Assembly (NCBI RefSeq): GCF_020423045.1
Contig: NZ_CP081943.1
Coordinates: 4,588,001 to 4,652,000 of the forward strand
Direction of reading: 5' to 3'
Length of the DNA stretch: 64,000 nt
Origin: Pseudomonas sp. MM213
GTDB lineage: Bacteria > Pseudomonadota > Gammaproteobacteria > Pseudomonadales > Pseudomonadaceae
In this document: positions 57,543 to 64,000 of the stretch, piece after piece
Layout of the letters: every line of letters begins with the position of its first letter
Numbering within the stretch: position 1 is the stretch's first letter
Translations under genes and position numbers: made by a program
The notes under the pieces: generated by a model
Told to the model about the DNA's origin: nothing
The model's database searches: none
The model's input: only the letters and a program-made list of their open reading frames with translations

Positions 57543-57663
57543 TGTAGGAGCGAGCGATGCGGCGATCCGACTTGCCCGCGAAGAACGTAACGCGGTTCTT
57601 TAGAAAAACCGCGTTATCGTTCTTCGCGGGCAAGTCGGATCGCCGCATCGCTCGCTCCTACAG
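57543..57663. repeat. Large near-perfect palindromic REPIN
   Basis: From about 57543 to 57663 the sequence folds on itself: the outer arms (GTAGGAGCGAGCGATGCGGC and its reverse) match over more than 40 bases, and the inner part is a second palindrome around GCGGTTCTTT-AGAAAAACCGC. It lies between the SulP and choline-binding-protein genes and could terminate transcripts from both sides. Confidence 0.9.
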
Positions 57664-57676
57664 AGGATAGGATCAC

Positions 57677-58597
57677 TTACAACTTGGCTTTTACCGCCGG
57701 CAACGCATCCTTGCCGTCCGCGGTCTTCACGCCTTCCAGCCATTTATCCAGCACCGCCGGATTGGCCTTGATCCACGCCTTGGCCGCATCCGCATTGCTG
57801 ACCTTCTTGTTCACCACATCCGCCATGATGCTGTTTTCCATCTCCTGGGTGAAACTCAGGTTGGTCAGCAACTTGCCCACATTCGGGCAGGCCTCGGCGT
57901 AACCCTTGCGGGTCAGGGTATGGACGCTGCCGGTGTCGCCGAAGTATTTCTCGCCGCCCTTCAGATAATGCATTTTCAGCTGCACGTTCATCGGGTGCGG
58001 CGTCCAGCCGAGGAAGGTCACGAATTTCTGTTTCTTCACCGCACGAGACACTTCGGCCAGCATCGCCTGTTCGCTGGACTCGACCAGTTTCCACTGGCCC
58101 ATGTCGAAGTCGTTCTTCTTGATGATTTCTTGCAGCGAGATGTTCGCCGGCGCGCCGGAGCCGATGCCGTAGATCTTCTTGTCGAACTTGTCGGCGAACT
58201 TGTTCAGGTCGGCGAAGCTATGCACACCCGCGTCCCACACGTAATCCGGCACCGCCAGGGTGAACTCGGTGCCATCGAGGTTCTTCGCCAGTTGTGTGAC
58301 GTCGCCGGTGGCGACGAACTTGTCATAGAAACCCTGCTGCGCCGGCATCCAGTTGCCGAGAAACACGTCGACCTGGCCATCCTTCAACCCGCCAAAGGTA
58401 ATCGGCACCGCGAGGGTGTCGACTTTGGGCTTGTAGCCCATGCCGTCCAGCAGAAACCCGGTGATGGCGTTGGTTGCGGCGATGTCGCTCCAGCCAGGGT
58501 CGGCCATTTTCACCGTCTCGCAGCTCTGATCGGCATACGCCGACGCACTGCCCAGAGCCAGCAGTCCGACCGTCAGTACTGTGGATAACTTTTGCAT
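57677..58597 (-). CDS. choX: Choline ABC transporter substrate-binding protein
   Basis: 306 residues. Signal peptide MQKLSTVLTVGLLALGSASAYA, cleaved before DQSCETVKMADPGWSDI. OpuAC-type glycine-betaine/choline-binding fold with GGLKDGQVDVFLGNWMPAQQ (about 68-87) and FLGWTPHPMNVQL (about 193-205), which provide the aromatic choline-binding box. No permease or ATPase gene is next to it, so it must share the membrane parts of a transporter coded elsewhere. Sixteen bases after betC, hence in its operon. Confidence 0.9.
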   Translation of the reverse strand: MQKLSTVLTVGLLALGSASAYADQSCETVKMADPGWSDIAATNAITGFLLDGMGYKPKVDTLAVPITFGGLKDGQVDVFLGNWMPAQQGFYDKFVATGDVTQLAKNLDGTEFTLAVPDYVWDAGVHSFADLNKFADKFDKKIYGIGSGAPANISLQEIIKKNDFDMGQWKLVESSEQAMLAEVSRAVKKQKFVTFLGWTPHPMNVQLKMHYLKGGEKYFGDTGSVHTLTRKGYAEACPNVGKLLTNLSFTQEMENSIMADVVNKKVSNADAAKAWIKANPAVLDKWLEGVKTADGKDALPAVKAKL

Positions 58598-58613
58598 GGA
58601 CTTCCCCTTAACA

Positions 58614-60128
58614 TTATTGGTTTTGGCAGGGTTGTGGATAACGTGCTTTACGCTCCAGATCGTCGAGGTCGATGTGGTTGCGCATGTACTGCTGACTGGC
58701 GTCCACCAGTGGCTGGTGATCCCAGCTCTTCAGCTTGCCGATGGTCAGCGCTTCGGCGACGAAACGCCGACGACGCTGGCTCGCGAGCACCTGTTGGTGT
58801 ATCGCCGGGATGTTCCATTTGGCCCGTGCTTCGGCAAGAAATTCCTCGAACAGGAGCCGATGTTGCGGCGACTGGCTGAGTTCTTCCTGCTCACGCGGGT
58901 CGTTGTGTACGTCGAAGAGCAGGCACGGATCGTCTTCGCTGTAGATGAATTTATAGGCACCGCGGCGAATCATCATCAGCGGACTGATGGTGCCTTCGGC
59001 CATGTATTCGCCGAAGACCTCGTCGTGACCGCCCTGCCCTTGCAGGTGCGGAACCAGCGACCGGCCATCCAGCGGCAAGCCCGGTTCCAGAGCGCCACCG
59101 GCCAACTCGACAAACGTCGGCAGCAGGTCGGCGGTGGAAACCGCTGCGCTGACCCGTCCGGCGCCAAACTGGCCGGGTGAACTGATCAACATGGGCACGC
59201 GCGCGGCCATTTCGTACCAGTGCATTTTGTACCAGAGGCCACGCTCGCCGAGCATGTCGCCGTGGTCGCCGGAGAACACGATGATCGTGTCGTTGATCAG
59301 CCCGGTATCTTCGAGCGTTTGCAGAAGTTTGCCGACGTTACTGTCGATATAGCTGCAAGCACCGAAATAAGCCCGGCGTGCATCGCGGATCTTATCCACA
59401 GGCAGCGGCTTGTCCCACAGGTCGTAGACCTTGAGCAAACGCTGGGCGTGCGGATCGAGCTCGGTTTGTGCCGGGGTTTCGGGCAATGGGATGTCGGCGT
59501 CGTCGTACAGATCCCAGAAAGCCTTGGGAATGGTGTACGGGTCGTGTGGGTGAGTCATCGACACGGTCAGGCAGAACGGCTGGTCGCCATCCTCACGAAT
59601 GTGGTCGAACAGATATTGCTGGGCCTTGAACACCACCTCTTCATCGAAATCCAGTTGGTTGGTGCGCACGCAAGGCCCGGCCTGCAGCACCGACGACATG
59701 TTGTGATACCAGGTCGGACGCACGTCCGGTTCGTCCCAGTTCACTGCCCAACCGTAGTCGGCCGGGTAAATGTCGCTGGTCAGGCGTTCTTCGTAACCGT
59801 GCAGTTGGTCCGGGCCGCAAAAGTGCATTTTCCCGGACAACGCGGTGCGATAACCGAGGCGCCGCAGGTAGTGGGCGTAGGTGGGCACGTCGGCAGGGAA
59901 ATCGGCCGCGTTATCGTAGGCGCCGATCTTGCTCGGTAACTGACCGCTGACCAAGGTAAAACGCGACGGCGCGCAGAGTGGGCTGTTGCAATAAGCGGCG
60001 TCGAACACCACGCCTTCGGCGGCGAGGCGGCTGAGATTGGGCAATTTGATCGGCGAAGGGCCGTAGAACGGCAACATTGGCGCGGCCATCTGATCGGCCA
60101 TGATGAAAAGAATATTCTTGCGCTTCAT
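58614..60128 (-). CDS. betC: Choline sulfatase
   Basis: 504 residues from ATG at 60128 (MKRKNILFIMADQMAAPMLP); another ATG 18 bases upstream has no ribosome site. Hydrolyses choline-O-sulfate to choline and sulfate. Sulfatase signature LCAPSRFTLVSGQLPSKIG: Cys52 would be turned into formylglycine. Metal-binding ADQ and GDHGDMLGERGLW segments are present, as is the C-terminal domain of choline sulfatases. Confidence 0.95.
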   Translation of the reverse strand: MKRKNILFIMADQMAAPMLPFYGPSPIKLPNLSRLAAEGVVFDAAYCNSPLCAPSRFTLVSGQLPSKIGAYDNAADFPADVPTYAHYLRRLGYRTALSGKMHFCGPDQLHGYEERLTSDIYPADYGWAVNWDEPDVRPTWYHNMSSVLQAGPCVRTNQLDFDEEVVFKAQQYLFDHIREDGDQPFCLTVSMTHPHDPYTIPKAFWDLYDDADIPLPETPAQTELDPHAQRLLKVYDLWDKPLPVDKIRDARRAYFGACSYIDSNVGKLLQTLEDTGLINDTIIVFSGDHGDMLGERGLWYKMHWYEMAARVPMLISSPGQFGAGRVSAAVSTADLLPTFVELAGGALEPGLPLDGRSLVPHLQGQGGHDEVFGEYMAEGTISPLMMIRRGAYKFIYSEDDPCLLFDVHNDPREQEELSQSPQHRLLFEEFLAEARAKWNIPAIHQQVLASQRRRRFVAEALTIGKLKSWDHQPLVDASQQYMRNHIDLDDLERKARYPQPCQNQ

Positions 60129-60179
60129 GTGATCGCGGCATTCCATAGTGAATATTTATGCGAGAGTGCTGCAATCGAG

Positions 60180-60192
60180 CATGGAGTCCATG
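60180..60192. promoter_or_regulatory. Palindrome in the betC-lysR divergent region
   Basis: CATGGA-G-TCCATG is a perfect palindrome halfway between the start codons of betC and its divergent LysR gene. Such a site between divergent genes is a natural operator for the LysR regulator, though it is not of the strict T-N11-A form. Confidence 0.4.
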
Positions 60193-60242
60193 TGATTTGT
60201 GGTAAAGCCCATGCCAGGCAATGACTAGGATAAGCACAGCTT

Positions 60243-61193
60243 ATGTATGACGCCCTCGGTGATTTGTCTCTGGATCTGCTCCGCGCCTTCGAAGCGGCTG
60301 CCCGCCATCACAGCTTCACCGCCGCTGCGGTAGAGCTCGGCACCACGCAACCGGCCATCAGCCAGCAGATCAAACGGCTGGAGGATCAACTCGCCACACG
60401 GCTGTTCGATCGCATTTATCGCGGGATCGAATTGACCGAGGCCGGGGCGATTCTTTTCGAGCAGGTTCAGCTCGGTTTGCAGAATATCGACGCAGGATTA
60501 AGTGCGATCAGTGCACAGCAACAGCATGAAGTGTTGCAGGTCGCCACCGATTTTGCCTTTGCCGCTTACTGGCTGATGCCCCGGTTGCACCGCTTTCACG
60601 CGGCCAATCCTCACGTGGACGTTAGCCTGGTCACCAGCGAGCGCAGCCTCAACATGCTGCGCACCGATATCGATGTCGCCGTGCTGTTTGGTGACGGGCG
60701 TTTTAAACAGGGCGAAAGCCATTGGCTGTTCAGCGAAGAAGTGTTCCCGGTGTGCAGTCCGCTGCTATTGAAGGACCGTCCCCTGCCCTTGCCGCCCCAA
60801 GGGCTGCTGGAATTTCCGCTGCTGCACCTGCGTGGCGAAAACAGCAGCAACTGGTTCGACTGGAGTGGCGTGTTCCGCGAATTGGGGATTACTTCGGCGC
60901 CAGCGCCCGGGCAGTTGCGATTCGACAATTACACGTTGTTGATTCAAGCGGCGATTGGCGGCCAGGGCGTGGCGATTGGCTGGCGGCACCTTGTGGATAA
61001 CTTGCTGGCGCAAGGTTTGTTGTGTCGGCCAATTGCTGAAACGGTGATGTCCCGGCAGGGCTATTACGTGGTCCTGCCCCAACGCAAACGGCGTGGGGTG
61101 TTGATTCAACAGTTTGTGGATTGGTTGATGGCCGAGCAGGCCAGCAGTGCGCAATCGCTGAATGGCCTGCCTTTGCCTTCGATTGCGGTGTGA
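60243..61193 (+). CDS. LysR-type regulator of choline-sulfate utilisation
   Basis: 316 residues. GcvA-like LysR protein: helix-turn-helix DLLRAFEAAARHHSFTAAAVELGTTQPAISQQIKRLEDQL (about 9-48) and a C-terminal inducer-binding domain. The gene is divergent from betC-choX with 114 bases between the starts, the same arrangement as PA0031/PA0032 in P. aeruginosa. An exact DnaA 9-mer lies in its frame at 60992. Confidence 0.88.
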   Translation: MYDALGDLSLDLLRAFEAAARHHSFTAAAVELGTTQPAISQQIKRLEDQLATRLFDRIYRGIELTEAGAILFEQVQLGLQNIDAGLSAISAQQQHEVLQVATDFAFAAYWLMPRLHRFHAANPHVDVSLVTSERSLNMLRTDIDVAVLFGDGRFKQGESHWLFSEEVFPVCSPLLLKDRPLPLPPQGLLEFPLLHLRGENSSNWFDWSGVFRELGITSAPAPGQLRFDNYTLLIQAAIGGQGVAIGWRHLVDNLLAQGLLCRPIAETVMSRQGYYVVLPQRKRRGVLIQQFVDWLMAEQASSAQSLNGLPLPSIAV

Positions 61194-61230
61194 AAGCAAA
61201 AAGGTCGTCCGGGCGCGGCCCGAGCTTTCA

Positions 61231-61893
61231 CTACTCTGAAGTCGCCACGAAATTCACGTGTTCGCCCACGTGAAGATTGAAGTGCATTTCATCGGCGATC
61301 CCTATCGCGACACGTTTCAAGCGATCCAGCGGTTCGGCCAGCCCCGGTTCCAGGCTGCTGCTGGCGTGGCTGAAATGCTCGATCGTCAGCCCAGGGACGC
61401 CACGCGGCGCATTCACCAGCGTCCAGTGCAACTTACTGCTTTGCAGGGATTCGCGGATTTCTTCGGCGGCGTGGCGTTGCAGTTGATCCTCGATCTCCGG
61501 ATCGTCCAACACCTCGAAATCCCCCACCAGAAACAGTCGGGCAATGCCGGCAGCCTGCATGCCGGCTATCAGCGCATCGACGGCGAGCACCTGTTCGACC
61601 GGGCCCGGAACAATGGTTTTTTCAACGTGTTCGCTGTTGAACGGCAAGCCTGGTGCGTCTAATAGACAGATGACGGCCGAACAGCCCGCGACGCTTTGTT
61701 TGACGCGCTCGGCCTCAAACAGGTCGCCCGTCTTGGTGCGCAAACCCGGACGTGGCGCGAGTGCCGTCAAGTCATCGAGGATGGCGATCACTTCGTGTTG
61801 CCGCCGCAGCATCTCAGCCATCAGCGCACTGCCCAGGCTACTCATGGCACCATAAAGCACCACTTTTACCACCGGGGTTTCGGCATTTTTCAT
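61231..61893 (-). CDS. NAD(P)-binding Rossmann protein of unknown role
   Basis: 220 residues from ATG at 61893 (MKNAETPVVKVVLYGAMSSL). Resembles NmrA/SDR-type NAD(P)H-binding proteins: nucleotide motif VVLYGAMSSLGSALMAEML (about 11-29, a variant of the usual glycine motif) and GDLFEAERVKQSVAGCSAVICLL (about 55-77). The longer frame upstream overlaps the DOPA-dioxygenase-like gene and is not plausible as protein. Substrate unknown. Confidence 0.75.
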   Translation of the reverse strand: MKNAETPVVKVVLYGAMSSLGSALMAEMLRRQHEVIAILDDLTALAPRPGLRTKTGDLFEAERVKQSVAGCSAVICLLDAPGLPFNSEHVEKTIVPGPVEQVLAVDALIAGMQAAGIARLFLVGDFEVLDDPEIEDQLQRHAAEEIRESLQSSKLHWTLVNAPRGVPGLTIEHFSHASSSLEPGLAEPLDRLKRVAIGIADEMHFNLHVGEHVNFVATSE

Positions 61894-61974
61894 GGCTGGG
61901 CTCCGTTTCCTGGGTGTATAGCATTTGACCTGTGGGAGACGGTGAGGGTTCGACAGGGATTCAGAGGGTTTCAG

Positions 61975-62301
61975 ATGCAACAGATCAAGGGTTACCACGC
62001 CCACGTGTATTTCGACGCCAGCACCATCGACCAGGCGCGAGCCTTGTGTGAGCGGGCGGCGCAGCTGTTCCCGCTGAAAATGGGTCGGGTGCACGAACGT
62101 CCGGTCGGCCCGCACCCGGACTGGAGTTGCCAACTGGCATTCGGGCCGGAACTCATCGGCGACGTGTTGCCGTGGCTGGCGCTCAACCGCAAGGGTTTGG
62201 TGGTGTTCCTGCACCCGGACACCGGCGACGATCTGCTCGACCACACCGAACATGCCATCTGGATGGGGGCGATCCGGCCGCTGGATCTGTCTATTTTTTG
62301 A
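61975..62301 (+). CDS. DOPA 4,5-dioxygenase family protein
   Basis: 108 residues from ATG at 61975, after AGAGGG. The family has His-rich motifs: GYHAHVYFD (about 7-15), VHERPVGPHPDWSCQL (about 39-54) and VVFLHPDTGDDLLDHTEHAIWMG (about 77-99), all present. In fungi and plants the family cleaves DOPA; the bacterial role is not established. Its TGA abuts the TCA stop of the converging GFA gene. Confidence 0.85.
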   Translation: MQQIKGYHAHVYFDASTIDQARALCERAAQLFPLKMGRVHERPVGPHPDWSCQLAFGPELIGDVLPWLALNRKGLVVFLHPDTGDDLLDHTEHAIWMGAIRPLDLSIF

Positions 62302-62703
62302 TCAGAGTGTTTCTTCGGCTTCGCCCGGCAGGTGTTCGTCCAGATGCAGCCAGGGCAGACGGCTGTCGGTCCAGATGTGCCGCTCGGCCGGAGCCTGCTC
62401 GGGATGATCGAGCGTGGCGATGGTCAGGTCGATGCTCTCGGGACTGAGGTGTGTCACCAGCGCGAGTTGCGCCCCACAGTTCGGGCAGAAATATCGTACG
62501 CAACTGGATGACGAGGCGTACTGCGCCGGTGTGCCTTTCAGCCATTCAAAGGTCGATGCGGGCACGGTGATCCAGGTGGTCACGATCCCGCCGCTGACTC
62601 GTCGGCAGATTGAGCAGTGGCAGTGGGCGATGTCTCTCAAAGGTCCGCTGAATTGATAGCGCAGTTGTCCGCAGTGGCAGCCGCCGGTGTGAAGTTCGTT
62701 CAT
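62302..62703 (-). CDS. GFA family protein (zinc-binding CENP-V/GFA fold)
   Basis: 133 residues from ATG at 62703, seven bases after AGGAGG; the GTG just before it is less well spaced. Zinc-binding cysteines: GGCHCGQLRY (about 7-16), AHCHCSICRRVSGG (about 31-44) and RYFCPNCGAQL (about 91-101). This matches GFA proteins; a glutathione/formaldehyde activity is only implied by the family name. Confidence 0.9.
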   Translation of the reverse strand: MNELHTGGCHCGQLRYQFSGPLRDIAHCHCSICRRVSGGIVTTWITVPASTFEWLKGTPAQYASSSSCVRYFCPNCGAQLALVTHLSPESIDLTIATLDHPEQAPAERHIWTDSRLPWLHLDEHLPGEAEETL

Positions 62704-62733
62704 CACATTTCCTCCTGTTGCGTATGTTCCGAC

Positions 62734-62804
62734 GCCATCGCGAGCAGGCTCGCTCCCACAGGGGAACGCATTTCCATGTGGGAGCGAGCCTGCTCGCGAT
62801 CGTG
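62734..62804. repeat. REPIN, family with GAGCAGGCTCGCTCCCACA arm
   Basis: ATCGCGAGCAGGCTCGCTCC with CACAG on the left and TGTGGGAGCGAGCCTGCTCG with CGAT on the right. Same family as the left arm at 1831. It lies in the 407-base gap between the GFA gene and the citrate transporter; the remaining gap (62805-63110) holds the transporter leader. Confidence 0.9.
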
Positions 62805-62970
62805 TCGACGCGGTTTAAAGCCTAGCCCCCGTCCGACGACCGGTCGCACATCCGGTCAATGCTTTCATCGGCGAAAGCTGGGTGAAAGCTTCCCCGATTA
62901 GGATCGCCCCCACTACCGGCAACAGACCGGTCGGCCAATGCCAGTGTTTTATCGCTCGCACAGCCCATTT

Positions 62971-63061
62971 AACAACAACAATGGTGACCCTGATGTCCTT
63001 TGATACCCGCCGCTTCGCCGCAACTCCGCCCGTACGCCTCGTGCTTCCCGTTCTGCGCTGA
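62971..63061 (+). promoter_or_regulatory. Leader of the CitMHS gene: Hfq/Crc-type motif and 26-codon ORF
   Basis: AACAACAACA-ATGG (62971-62984) contains the AANAANAA catabolite-activity motif bound by Hfq with Crc in Pseudomonas. It runs directly into an ATG (62981) opening a frame of 26 codons (MVTLMSFDTRRFAATPPVRL and six more), ending at TGA 63059-63061, 49 bases before the transporter start. Whether the short ORF is translated is unknown. Confidence 0.5.
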
Positions 63062-63110
63062 CCCACCCGGTTCGCCCATTCCCTAGCCGCGCTACGCCTG
63101 GAGTATTCCC

Positions 63111-64000
63111 ATGCTGACTTTCCTTGGCTTCGCCATGGTCATCACGTTCATGTTCCTGATCATGACCAAGCGCCTGTCCGCGCTGATCGCCCTGATCATC
63201 ATTCCAATCGTCTTCGCTCTGTTCGGCGGTTTTGCGCCGAAGATCGGCCCGATGATGCTCGAAGGCATCACCAAGCTTGCGCCGACCGGCGTGATGCTGA
63301 TGTTCGCCATCCTCTACTTCGCCCTGATGATCGACTCCGGCCTGTTCGACCCGGCCGTGCGCAAGATCCTCAAACTGGTCAAGGGCGACCCGTTGAAAGT
63401 TTCGGTCGGCACCGCCGTACTGGCGCTCGTCGTCTCCCTCGATGGTGACGGCGCGACCACTTACATGATCTGCGTGGCCGCCATGCTGCCGCTCTACAGC
63501 CGCATCGGCATGAGCCCGCGGATTATGGCTGGCCTGATCATCCTCGCCGGTGGCGTGATGAACATGACCCCATGGGGCGGTCCGACTGCCCGTGCGGCCA
63601 GTGCGTTGCATGTGGACCCGTCGGACATCTTCGTACCGATGATTCCGGCAATGGCTTTCGGTGTCCTGGTCATCCTGGCCATCGCTTACTTCTACGGCAA
63701 ACGTGAACGTGCGCGTCTGGGTGAGCTTCACCTGGTGGGCGACGAAATCGACCACAGCGAAATCAGCGTTTCGCAGTTCCCGGACGCCCGTCGTCCAAAG
63801 CTGATCTGGTTCAACGGTGCCCTGACATTCGCACTGATGTGCACCCTGATCGCAGGCCTGCTGCCGTTGCCGGTGCTGTTCATGGTGGCGTTCAGTATTG
63901 CCATGATCGTTAACTACCCTTGCCTGCAACAGCAGAAGGATCGTGTTGCGGCCCACGCCGGCAGCGTGCTGGCAGTGGTCGGTTTGATCTTCGCGGCAGG
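63111..64000 (+). CDS. CitMHS family citrate:metal transporter (3-prime end cut)
   Basis: 296 codons visible from ATG at 63111 to the window edge, with a TGGAG seven bases upstream; the protein continues. Strongly hydrophobic with several transmembrane helices (MLTFLGFAMVITFMFLIMTKRL; ALIALIIIPIVFALFGGF; GVMLMFAILYFALMIDSGLFDP). DGDGATTYMICVAAMLPLY and MNMTPWGGPTARAASAL are CitMHS motifs. It takes up citrate as a complex with divalent metal and protons. The leader suggests Crc-dependent control. Confidence 0.93.
   Translation, partial: MLTFLGFAMVITFMFLIMTKRLSALIALIIIPIVFALFGGFAPKIGPMMLEGITKLAPTGVMLMFAILYFALMIDSGLFDPAVRKILKLVKGDPLKVSVGTAVLALVVSLDGDGATTYMICVAAMLPLYSRIGMSPRIMAGLIILAGGVMNMTPWGGPTARAASALHVDPSDIFVPMIPAMAFGVLVILAIAYFYGKRERARLGELHLVGDEIDHSEISVSQFPDARRPKLIWFNGALTFALMCTLIAGLLPLPVLFMVAFSIAMIVNYPCLQQQKDRVAAHAGSVLAVVGLIFAA

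Noticed and set aside
61252-61273. Inverted repeat TTCACGTG-N6-CACGTGAA
   Set aside because: Inside the 3-prime end of the Rossmann-protein gene, where it encodes HVGEHVNF; no T run or neighbouring promoter suggests function, and it lacks the parS core context.

Overview
This window is the chromosomal replication-origin neighbourhood of a fluorescent Pseudomonas, most likely of the P. fluorescens group. The evidence is the gene order (atp operon - parBA - rsmG - mnmG - mnmE - yidC - yidD - rnpA - rpmH - oriC - dnaA - dnaN - recF - gyrB - plsC - gmhB - glyS - glyQ - tag - lpxL - pilZ - trkA - rsmB - fmt - def - lysM - dprA - tsaC - qor - hemF - aroE), moderately high GC, typical Pseudomonas protein sequences, and REPIN-type palindromes of three sequence families in the gaps. 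No rRNA, tRNA, CRISPR array, prophage or insertion sequence was seen.

Left part (1-15.6 kb): a partial membrane protein, a dihydrolipoyl dehydrogenase, an Lrp/AsnC regulator next to a LysE-type exporter, a lipoprotein pair of unknown function, a three-domain flavin/ferredoxin fusion, a GST, a LysR regulator, a PPK2 polyphosphate kinase, and glmU - deoR-type regulator - glmS with an unoccupied Tn7 attachment site behind glmS. From 15.7 to 22.8 kb lies the complete atpIBEFHAGDC operon, then parB and parA, the tRNA-modification pair mnmG/rsmG and mnmE, and the yidC-yidD-rnpA-rpmH cluster. Most genes left of 31.7 kb run leftward, away from the origin.

Origin: the rpmH-dnaA gap (31.7-32.2 kb) is a classical oriC with an AT-rich segment and several DnaA boxes. 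The mnmG-mnmE gap (27.2-27.7 kb) holds a second origin-like block that aligns with it almost gaplessly at an offset of 4493 bases, so the two look like paralogous copies. Two ParB-binding parS sites lie inside recF. Exact DnaA 9-mers are strongly over-represented over nearly the whole window (34 by hand count).

Right part (38.7-64 kb): lipid acyltransferases, heptose phosphatase, glycyl-tRNA synthetase, DNA repair, a small PilZ protein, potassium uptake, translation start and end-processing genes (fmt, def), DprA, haem synthesis (hemF behind a well-placed Anr/FNR-type box), aroE, a choline-sulfate module (SulP permease, choline-binding protein, choline sulfatase, divergent LysR regulator), small redox-type genes, and the start of a CitMHS citrate transporter whose leader carries a Hfq/Crc-type A-rich motif.

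Most of the window is conserved core sequence. The observations most worth follow-up are the duplicated origin module, the DnaA-box field, the two-gene envelope module at 3.2-6.5 kb, the flavin/ferredoxin fusion, and the leader structure upstream of the citrate transporter.
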